64,000 nt of DNA from assembly GCF_002999235.1 (NCBI RefSeq), contig NZ_CP027236.1, forward strand, positions 2,976,001 through 3,040,000. Reading direction: 5' to 3'. The notes under the pieces were generated by a model. The model was not told the origin of the DNA. It saw nothing but the letters and a program-made list of their open reading frames with translations, and did no database searches. Positions 7,738 to 14,900 of this stretch are shown here, in pieces. Each line of letters starts with the position of its first letter. The stretch's first letter is position 1. The translations under genes were made by a program, and so were the position numbers. The stretch is from Actinomyces sp. oral taxon 897. Lineage in GTDB: Bacteria > Actinomycetota > Actinomycetes > Actinomycetales > Actinomycetaceae.

Positions 7738-10016
7738 CGCCGGAGCCGAGCACACCCGATCTCATCCTCCGCCTGACCTTGACCTCCGACTGGGGCGTGG
7801 CCACGGGTGCCGGCGTAGCTGGGGGAGTGGACGCCGTCATCGAGAGGGGAGGGGACGGCCGCCCCGTCGTCCGCGGCACGGTGATCACCGGGCTCATGCG
7901 CGAGCAGGCCCTCAACGCCGCCCACGCCCTGGACGGCGCCCGCCCGGACGGCCCCTGGGCGGCCCTGGCCACCACCCTGTTCGGCACCCCCACCCAGCCG
8001 CGCCTGGTCGCCTTCTCCGACGCCCCGGTCAGCGTCACCCCCGCCACCGCGCCCGACGGCCGCCCGAGCCCCGCCACCCACGAGGTCGTCGGCGTCTCCA
8101 TTGACGCGGAGACCGGGACCGCCAAGGACGACTTCCTGCGCTTCCTGGAGCGCGCTGGCTCCGGTGTCGGCGAGTCCGCCGTCACCCTCCTGACCGAGAC
8201 CCTGGACCGCACCCCCGTCACCTGGAGCCCGCGGCAGTACGCGGACGCCCGGCTCCTGCTGGCCCTGGCCGCCCAGCTCGTCACCGCCGTCGGCTCGGAC
8301 CGCTCCAACGGCGACGGCGCCTGCCAGGCCCTCCTGTGCGACGACGACGCCGAGCTGGGACGGCAGTGGTGTGCTGAGGTCGTGCGCCGGCTCCGGGCCC
8401 CGGGGGCGGTCCGCGCACCCCACCTGCCCACGCTGGCCACCAGCGAGCCCGCCCGCCTGGCCTCCCCGGCTCCCGCCAGGACCGGTGGGGGTGCCCCCGC
8501 CCCGGCTGGCGCAGCCCGGAGCGGTGCCCCGGGTGCCGTCGGCCGCCCTGCCATGGCGGCCCGGCCCGGCCCCGCCATGGCGGCCGAGCCCGGTCCTGCC
8601 ATGGCGGCCGAGCTCGCCCTCACCATTGTCCTGACCACCCCGCTGGTCTCCTACGACGTGCCCTACTCCAACGAGGTCCGTTCCCTGGACTTCCTGCGCG
8701 GCACCGTCCTGCTGCCCTGGGTCCACTCCCGCCTGCGCCACGCCTTCGCGGGCTCGGACCTGGTGCGCGACGCGGTGGTCACCGGGCGCCTGCGCGTCAG
8801 CGACGCCACCCCGGTGGTGGGCGGGGTGCGGGGCCTGCCCGTGCCCCTGGTGCTCTCCCGCCCCAAGGTCCCCGGGGCGCGCCAGGAGACCCTGGAGATC
8901 TGGAACCGACTGCTCCGCGGCGAGCCGTCGGAGGTCCACGTCCCCCTGCGCTCCGGCTACGTCTTCTACCCCGGCCCCGGGGCGGACGCCGCCACCGGCG
9001 CACCCGGCGGCACGGCCCCCGGAAGCGCGACCGCCTCCGGCCCCACCGTCTGCCTGGGCGCCCCCGTCCTGACCGGGCGGCAGTCCACCGCCATGGACGC
9101 CGCCACCGGCACCGTCGCCACCGGACAGCTCTTTATGGTCCGCGCCATCCCCGCCGGGGTCACGCTCCAGGCCCAGGTGAGCCTGTCGGCGGACCTGTAC
9201 GACGCCGTCGGGTCCCGCCTGGCCGAGCTCCTGTCCGTCCCCGCCCGACTCGGCTCGCGGCGGTTCTCCGGGAGCTACGGGCAGGTCGTCTGCCAGGCCG
9301 GGCGGGCTGACACCGGTCTTAGGGCCGGGGGCCGCACCGAGGCCGGGGGCCACCCCGAGGGCGGGCGGGCCACCAGCCGCTCAGGTCCCGGTGGCGCCCC
9401 CGGAGGTGCGGGTGGCGCTGGAGGTGCGGGTGACGCCAGAGGCGCGGATGACGCCGCCGGGGACGCCGTGACCGTCTGGTGCACCTCGGACCTGCTGCTG
9501 CGCTCGCCCCGCCTGGGCCCGGTGGACGGGATGACGGGCCTGCTGCGCGCCCTGGGAGGGGGCATCGAGCTGGAGCTCGTCGGCTCCTCGGGCCCCCTCG
9601 CCCCTGGCCCCCACCTCACCCCGGCCCCTCGGGGCCCCGGGGGTGCCCGCGCCCTTCGCCCCGGCGGCTCCCCGGGCCTGCCCGCGGTGGTCGGCCGGGC
9701 CCAGGACGCCCGCTACTCGGCGGGCCTGCGCTACCGGCGGGTGGACGGCTGGTCGGCAGCCGACCAGCAGCCCCGTGCCAGCCGCGTCGCCGTCCAGGCG
9801 GGCTCCACCCTCCGCGTGCGCCCCACCGACCCCGGTGCCATGGGCTCGCTGCGCCGCCGCCTGGCCCGCCTGGAGCGTGACGGCGTCGGGCTGCTGCGGG
9901 AGCAGGGCTACGGGCGTATCGCCGTGGGGCACCCGTTCCTGGGGCCGGGCCCGGACGTCATCCGGGCGCGCGTCCTCCAGCAGTCCGACTTCACCACGGA
10001 AGGGCAGGGACAATGA
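7734..10016 (+). CDS. Fused Cas7-Csx10 (Cas5-group) RAMP protein, type III-D-like
   Basis: A 760-residue protein. Residues about 1-220 look like a Cas7/Csm3-type RAMP (LTLTSDWGVATGAG, then GTVITGLMREQALN). A linker rich in A and P (about 225-290) follows. The rest resembles Csx10, the Cas5-group RAMP of subtype III-D: DFLRGTVLLPWVHSRLRHAF, then PVPLVLSRPKV, and near the end GVGLLREQGYGRIAV. It would bind the crRNA 5' handle and seed one backbone position. A Cas7-Cas5(-Cas11) fusion is a feature of the variant called III-Dv; no clear Cas11 part is visible here. Coupled to cas10 by GTGA and to the next gene by ATGA. Confidence 0.8.
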   Translation: MTPEPSTPDLILRLTLTSDWGVATGAGVAGGVDAVIERGGDGRPVVRGTVITGLMREQALNAAHALDGARPDGPWAALATTLFGTPTQPRLVAFSDAPVSVTPATAPDGRPSPATHEVVGVSIDAETGTAKDDFLRFLERAGSGVGESAVTLLTETLDRTPVTWSPRQYADARLLLALAAQLVTAVGSDRSNGDGACQALLCDDDAELGRQWCAEVVRRLRAPGAVRAPHLPTLATSEPARLASPAPARTGGGAPAPAGAARSGAPGAVGRPAMAARPGPAMAAEPGPAMAAELALTIVLTTPLVSYDVPYSNEVRSLDFLRGTVLLPWVHSRLRHAFAGSDLVRDAVVTGRLRVSDATPVVGGVRGLPVPLVLSRPKVPGARQETLEIWNRLLRGEPSEVHVPLRSGYVFYPGPGADAATGAPGGTAPGSATASGPTVCLGAPVLTGRQSTAMDAATGTVATGQLFMVRAIPAGVTLQAQVSLSADLYDAVGSRLAELLSVPARLGSRRFSGSYGQVVCQAGRADTGLRAGGRTEAGGHPEGGRATSRSGPGGAPGGAGGAGGAGDARGADDAAGDAVTVWCTSDLLLRSPRLGPVDGMTGLLRALGGGIELELVGSSGPLAPGPHLTPAPRGPGGARALRPGGSPGLPAVVGRAQDARYSAGLRYRRVDGWSAADQQPRASRVAVQAGSTLRVRPTDPGAMGSLRRRLARLERDGVGLLREQGYGRIAVGHPFLGPGPDVIRARVLQQSDFTTEGQGQ

Positions 10017-11587
10017 GCGTGACCCGCTACGAGGTGGACCTGCGTCTGGTCACCACCTCGCCCCTGCACTCCGGCGGGGCCGAGCACCAGGTCGACCGCT
10101 CCCCGTCCCGCCGCTCCCGGCCGGGACCGGGCCAGGAGGCGCCCCGGCGCGAGAGCGAGCCGCGGCGTTTCGTCCGCGACGGCTGCGGTCGTCCGGTCCT
10201 TCCCGGGCGCTCGGTCAAGGGCGCCCTGCGGGCCGCCTGGGTGAGGGCCTACGGCGGGCGGGCCGGTGGGGACGACACGGAGCCAGCCGGTTCTGACCGG
10301 CTCCTGCCCCTGTGGGGCGGCCCGGAGCGTGCCGGTTCCCTGAGGGTCCACACGATCGCGCTCGACGGCGTGGAGATGGTGGAGCGGATGGGCAACGCCG
10401 TAGACCGCTACTGGGGCAGCGCCGGGGACACCGCCCTGTTCAGCCACGAGATCGTGCCCGCCGGCGTAGCGCTCAGGCTGCACCTGTCCGGCCAGGTCGG
10501 CAGCGTCCACGACGACGGCGACCCCCAGGGCCTGGAGAGGCTGCTGGGCCAGGTCCTGGGGCTGCTCCAGGCCGGGCGCGTCAGCCTGGGCGGGCGCCAG
10601 AACGCCGGGTGGGGCGGGGTGCGGCTCAGTGACGCCGGGACGAGGAGCGTGGACGTCGCCCGCTACCGCCTGGACGGCCCCGACGGCCTGCTCGCCCTCC
10701 TTGACGGCAGGGGCAGTACCGTGGCCGTCCCCCTGGTGGCGCCGCCCGACCCGGGGCAGCTCACCGTGACCGTGACCTGGGACAGCCCCACCGGCATCCT
10801 GGTGGCCGAGCCCCGGGACAAGGAGCAGAGGGGCGACCAGGAGACCGTGGACACCCTCCCTCTGCGGACACGCTCCCGCAAGGGCCGCGACCCCCAGGAC
10901 GCCGGCACCCTGGTCCTGCCCGGCAGCTCCGTGCGCGGCGCCCTGCGCAGCCGGGCCAGCCGGATCGCACGCACCGTCCTGCTGGCCGGTCAGCAGCTCC
11001 CGGGGCAGGCGGACTGGTCCACCACCGGCGTCCACGACCAGCTGGCCGAGGACCCGCCGCTGGTGCACGCCCTCTTTGGCAGCACCGAGCGCCGCGGTGC
11101 GCTGCGCGTCCTGGACACCCTCGCCCTGGGGCGGACGCAGACGCTCAAGCGCACCCACAACGCCGGGGACAGGTGGACCGGGGGCGTGGTCGACGGCGGC
11201 CTGTACGCCGAGCAGGTGCCCGCCCCCACCACGCGGTGGGACAGCATCACCCTGGTAGTGGACCTGGCGCGCCTGGGGGGCCCGGGCCAGCGTCGGGCTG
11301 CACTGTGCCTGCTGGGGCTGGTCCTGGCCGAGCTGGCCACCGGCACCCTGCCCCTGGGCAGCCGGGGCACGCGCGGACTGGGGGAGGTCAGCGTCAGGGC
11401 CCTGAGCCTGACCGGTGACACCAGCCTGCTGGGCGGGCCCTGGGAGATCCGCGCGGGGGCCGAGGGCGGCACCGGCGTCGCCCGCGACCTCCTGGCCCGC
11501 CTGCGCACCCTGAACGACGACGTCGGCGGCGCGGGCTGGACGGACTACCTCGTGGACGCGCCGCGCACGGCACAGGACGGTGAGTGA
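10013..11587 (+). CDS. Double Cas7 (Cas7-2x) RAMP protein
   Basis: A 524-residue protein made of two RAMP modules. The first begins VDLRLVTTSPLHSGG and has the glycine loop PGRSVKGALRAAW. The second begins TVTVTWDSPTGILV and has PGSSVRGALRSRA followed by LFGSTERRGALRVLD. Both are Csm3-like. Two fused Cas7 units would fill two successive backbone positions along the crRNA, each able to cut bound RNA. The gene order, Cas7-Cas5 fusion then Cas7-2x then Csx19 then large Cas7, equals that of type III-Dv effector operons. Which acidic residues are catalytic cannot be told by eye. Confidence 0.8.
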   Translation: MSVTRYEVDLRLVTTSPLHSGGAEHQVDRSPSRRSRPGPGQEAPRRESEPRRFVRDGCGRPVLPGRSVKGALRAAWVRAYGGRAGGDDTEPAGSDRLLPLWGGPERAGSLRVHTIALDGVEMVERMGNAVDRYWGSAGDTALFSHEIVPAGVALRLHLSGQVGSVHDDGDPQGLERLLGQVLGLLQAGRVSLGGRQNAGWGGVRLSDAGTRSVDVARYRLDGPDGLLALLDGRGSTVAVPLVAPPDPGQLTVTVTWDSPTGILVAEPRDKEQRGDQETVDTLPLRTRSRKGRDPQDAGTLVLPGSSVRGALRSRASRIARTVLLAGQQLPGQADWSTTGVHDQLAEDPPLVHALFGSTERRGALRVLDTLALGRTQTLKRTHNAGDRWTGGVVDGGLYAEQVPAPTTRWDSITLVVDLARLGGPGQRRAALCLLGLVLAELATGTLPLGSRGTRGLGEVSVRALSLTGDTSLLGGPWEIRAGAEGGTGVARDLLARLRTLNDDVGGAGWTDYLVDAPRTAQDGE

Positions 11588-12233
11588 GATGACGCAGGAG
11601 CAGGATGCCGGGCACACCGGCCTGTTCGCCCAGGACATTAGACAGGCCCGGGACCTGGCCCAGGAGCTGGGCAGGTCCGGGGACCTTCCCGCCCTGGAGG
11701 AGGGCGCCTGGGGCGTGGAGGTGGACGAGGCCGCCACCTTGGACCACGTACTGGGACGCCTGGGGACCGGGGAGTGGACGGGACTGGCGTTCACCACCCG
11801 GGGCACCCGCGTCCTGGGGACCGTGGCGCTGGACGGCCTGAGGGACACCGCCAGTGCCGTGGTGGAGCTGGACACCGTCTACGAGCTGCGGCTCTGGCAG
11901 CCCGACGGCGGGCCGGAGCCGGGGGTGGCGGCCCACGAGCTGCGCTGGCTCAACGGGTCGGGGTGCGCCGAGATCCGGGTGTACACCTCCCCCAGGGCCG
12001 ACGGCGCCCCTGCCGGGGCGGGTACCGGCGCGAGGGAGGGCGCGAGGGAGGCGGCGCCCCCCGGCCTGCCCCTGGAGAGCTGCTGGTACCGCCGGAACCG
12101 CTACCTGGAGCACCGCAGCGCCTCCCGCTCCGGCGCAGCCGGCCGTATGACGGCCCTGGAGGTCTTTACCAGGGAGCCGGTCTACGGGAACACAGTCTTT
12201 ACCGACGAGATCCTGACAGGAAGGTGGACGTGA
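11580..12233 (+). CDS. csx19: Csx19 (TIGR03984-like), type III-D signature protein
   Basis: A 217-residue protein resembling the TIGR03984 / Csx19 family: LYELRLW-type strand (VYELRLWQPDG), LRWLNGSGCAEIRVY and the tail FTREPVYGNTVFTDEILTGRW. Csx19 marks subtype III-D and is a structural component of the III-Dv complex. GTG 11580 overlaps the upstream stop; ATG 11589 is a possible alternative. The position inside an otherwise RAMP-only operon supports the call. Confidence 0.78.
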   Translation: MSEMTQEQDAGHTGLFAQDIRQARDLAQELGRSGDLPALEEGAWGVEVDEAATLDHVLGRLGTGEWTGLAFTTRGTRVLGTVALDGLRDTASAVVELDTVYELRLWQPDGGPEPGVAAHELRWLNGSGCAEIRVYTSPRADGAPAGAGTGAREGAREAAPPGLPLESCWYRRNRYLEHRSASRSGAAGRMTALEVFTREPVYGNTVFTDEILTGRWT

Positions 12234-12234
12234 G

Positions 12235-14493
12235 ATGGGTGAGTTCCACTCCGCCGTCAACCGGATCCCGGTCCTGCGGCGGGCGGCGGCACGGCTCGTT
12301 GACGGCGGCAGGCTCCCCGCCGCCCTCTTTACCGACCACGAGGCGGCTGGGCACGACCGCCTCCACCCCCGCAGGTGGTCGGGGACCATCGACCTGCGTA
12401 TGACGCTCATGACCCCGCTCGTCCTGGGTGAGCAGGATGCGTCACCCGACGGCAGGCAGGCGGGCACCGTCCGCCTCCCCCGGGACACCAGCGGGGGCGT
12501 CGTGGTCCCGCCGACCATGGTCAAGGGCATGCTGTCGCGCGCCTACGAGGCCCTGACCGCCTCACGGTTCCGTGCCCTCCAGCCGCGTGCCGACCGCCTC
12601 ACCTACCGCTCCGACGCCGCCGACTCCCTGCGGCTCGTGCCCCTGCGGGTGACCAGGGTCAACGAGGACGGCAGCCTGGAGGCTGAGCTGCTGGCCGGGT
12701 CGTCCACACAGACCGTCAGCCACGACGGCGAGAGGATCCCGGTCATGCGGGCGGCGGCCATGCAGACCGGCTACAAGGGCAGCGCGACCCTGGTCCTGGA
12801 TGGCAGGGGGCGCAGGCTCACGGCCATGACCCACCACGGCAAGCAGCTGCGCTGCCACCTGGCCCTGTACGTGCACGGCAGCGGCAGGTACGCCTTCTGG
12901 CACGTGACCCACCTGGGGGTCGGGGAGGCGGAGCCGGAGGAGGCCTTTACCGTCGGTGGGGAGTCCGCGATTCCCAAGTACATGAACGAGTACGACGTGA
13001 CCGGGTACGTCTACCGGACCGCGAGCGACCAGGACGCGGAGCAGCCCTGGCTGCTGTACGAGAAGAAACGCTACGAACGGGTGTTCTTCACCACCGAGAA
13101 GGAGCCGCTGACCGTCACCATTACCCCCGAGGTGGCCAGGGGCTACACCATTGTGGCCAACAGCTACCGTGAGCAGCGCGAGGAGGAGGAACGCCGGCAG
13201 GTCAGGGCGGGCCGGACCCAGAGGGCCAACCGGGTGACCGACGAGGCCTTCGCCGGCAAGGAGGCGGGGCACCCGGGGCTCGCCGAGGGCGACCTCGCCT
13301 ACGCGCTGCTGGGAGAGGAGAGCTACCGGGAGGACAACACCCTCATCAGGGGCGTGGCGCACAGGGTGGTCCAGCTCGTCCCCACCATGATCGGACGACG
13401 CGCCTACGACTCCTCCCCCCAGGACCTGGGACGCGCCCAGGGGGTCCTCCCCCTGGCCTCCCGCTGTGAGGCCAGCGCGGCGGACCGGCTCTTTGGCTAC
13501 GTCGTCCAGGACGCCCCGGAGGGGGCCGTCGGGGGCGACGTGGCCGCCAGGGGGCGGGTCGCCGTCGGGGTCGTGGACACGAGTCAGGCCCAGGTCACGC
13601 GCGGCAGGGGTGAGCTCCTGGCACCCCTCCTCAGCCCCAAGCCCGCCTCGGCACGGCGGTTCCTGACCGACTCCAGGACCGGCCGGACACCGGCCGACGG
13701 CGACCGCCCCCTGCCGCGCCCCAGGCTCTTTACCCCGGGCCAGTACCTGGGCCTGGCCGCCTACCCGGTCCACCGGGGCGTCCTGGGGAGGAAGGGGCTG
13801 CCGCAGGAGGCCACGAGCGTGCCGCCCCAGGAGGGGCTGGACGTCCCCGCGGACACGGTGCGCCTGCGCGTGCGCGACTGGCTGGAGACGGGCAGCGTCC
13901 TGACCTGCCGGCTGCGGGTGGACGACGTCGAGCCCGAGGAGCTCGCGGCGCTCCTGTGGCTGCTGGACCCCAGGAACCTCGTCCCGGCCTCCGAGCGCAC
14001 CGGACAGGCCGCGGGCTTTATGCGCATGGGCCTGGGCAAGCCGCTGGGGCTGGGGGTGGTCAAGGTGGAGGTCCCCGAGGGCGGCGTGCGCGTCCACACC
14101 GGGCAGGCCCTGGCGGACGGCTACCGCAGCCTGGAGGGGTGCCTGGGGATGGTGCCCACGACCCCGCCCCCCACCCTGCCCGACGACGTCCTGGACATCC
14201 TGGACCGGCTCCCCTGGGTCAGGGCCATGCAGCGTGCGGCCTACGGCTACACCGACGGGATCCCCGTACGCTACATGAGCCTGAAGGAGAACCGGGCCAA
14301 CAACCAGACCGAGGAGGGCAGGCCCAAGGAAGGACGCGGGCAGTCCCCCACACCACTGGCGGACCCCCCGAGGCCGCTCAGTATTGAGATCCCGGCCCGG
14401 CGACAGGGCAGGCAGGTCCCGGGCCCGCCGCAGCGGCGCGGAGGCTACGGGGGCCGTGGGGGCCGTGGGGGCCACGGAGGCCGTCGATGGTGA
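12235..14493 (+). CDS. Large RAMP protein of the TIGR03986 type (Cas7 with insertion)
   Basis: A 752-residue protein. The N-terminal half has a RAMP entry (GTIDLRMTLMTPLVLGEQD) and glycine loop PPTMVKGMLSRAYEA. A long central insertion (about 200-480) is rich in charged residues. The C-terminal half returns to RAMP-like sequence (PRLFTPGQYLGLAAYPVHRG, GFMRMGLGKPLGLGVVKVEV). The last 40 residues are R/G repeats (GGYGGRGGRGGHGGRRW), an RGG-like RNA-binding tail. TIGR03986 proteins occur in III-D operons, and in III-Dv the counterpart is the Cas7 with a large insertion. It overlaps the next gene by 7 bases. Confidence 0.82.
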   Translation: MGEFHSAVNRIPVLRRAAARLVDGGRLPAALFTDHEAAGHDRLHPRRWSGTIDLRMTLMTPLVLGEQDASPDGRQAGTVRLPRDTSGGVVVPPTMVKGMLSRAYEALTASRFRALQPRADRLTYRSDAADSLRLVPLRVTRVNEDGSLEAELLAGSSTQTVSHDGERIPVMRAAAMQTGYKGSATLVLDGRGRRLTAMTHHGKQLRCHLALYVHGSGRYAFWHVTHLGVGEAEPEEAFTVGGESAIPKYMNEYDVTGYVYRTASDQDAEQPWLLYEKKRYERVFFTTEKEPLTVTITPEVARGYTIVANSYREQREEEERRQVRAGRTQRANRVTDEAFAGKEAGHPGLAEGDLAYALLGEESYREDNTLIRGVAHRVVQLVPTMIGRRAYDSSPQDLGRAQGVLPLASRCEASAADRLFGYVVQDAPEGAVGGDVAARGRVAVGVVDTSQAQVTRGRGELLAPLLSPKPASARRFLTDSRTGRTPADGDRPLPRPRLFTPGQYLGLAAYPVHRGVLGRKGLPQEATSVPPQEGLDVPADTVRLRVRDWLETGSVLTCRLRVDDVEPEELAALLWLLDPRNLVPASERTGQAAGFMRMGLGKPLGLGVVKVEVPEGGVRVHTGQALADGYRSLEGCLGMVPTTPPPTLPDDVLDILDRLPWVRAMQRAAYGYTDGIPVRYMSLKENRANNQTEEGRPKEGRGQSPTPLADPPRPLSIEIPARRQGRQVPGPPQRRGGYGGRGGRGGHGGRRW

Positions 14494-14900
14494 GCTACAG
14501 ACTGGTCAACCTCAACCCGCACGAGGTGGTGCTCATAGGCGACGGGCAGCAGCTGGTCCTGCCACCGTCGGGCACGGTCCCCCGCCTGGTGCTGGGTGGC
14601 GGCACCACGGTCACCGTGGGCGCCCTCGGTGCCGGGGACGGTACCGGGGAGGAGACGCCGGTGACGCTGTCCCTCACCTACGGGGAGGGCCTGGTAGGGC
14701 TCGACCCGCCCCTGCCCGACCCGCAACCAGGAGTGTTGTACGTCACCAGCAGGGTCGTCGCTGAGCACTGCCCGCAGCGGGACGACCTGGCCTGGCCCCA
14801 CGAGCTCGTCCGCGATACGGCCGGGCGCCCCGTCGGCGCTCGCGGCCTGGCCACGGTGGGACCCCCTCCCGGTCAGAGTGGGAGGAAGAGCTTGCCATGA
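14487..14900 (+). CDS. Small conserved protein of unknown function in the type III operon
   Basis: A 137-residue protein with a clear conserved pattern: LVNLNPHEVVL, PPSGTVPRL, GVLYVTSRVVAEHCPQRDDL, PHELVRDTAGRPVGARGL. From memory, sequences of this pattern occur in actinobacterial genomes and phages, with no function known to me. It overlaps the large RAMP gene by 7 bases and the CARF gene by 4 (ATGA), so it is translated with them. Position between the effector complex and the CARF nuclease suggests a role in signalling control, for example binding or degrading cyclic oligoadenylate, but this is only inference. It does not look like Csx16 or Csx20. Confidence 0.75.
   Translation: MVSYRLVNLNPHEVVLIGDGQQLVLPPSGTVPRLVLGGGTTVTVGALGAGDGTGEETPVTLSLTYGEGLVGLDPPLPDPQPGVLYVTSRVVAEHCPQRDDLAWPHELVRDTAGRPVGARGLATVGPPPGQSGRKSLP

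Noticed and set aside
7644..9353. A 569-codon minus-strand frame
   Set aside because: Antisense to the Cas7-Csx10 gene, G/A/Q repeats only.
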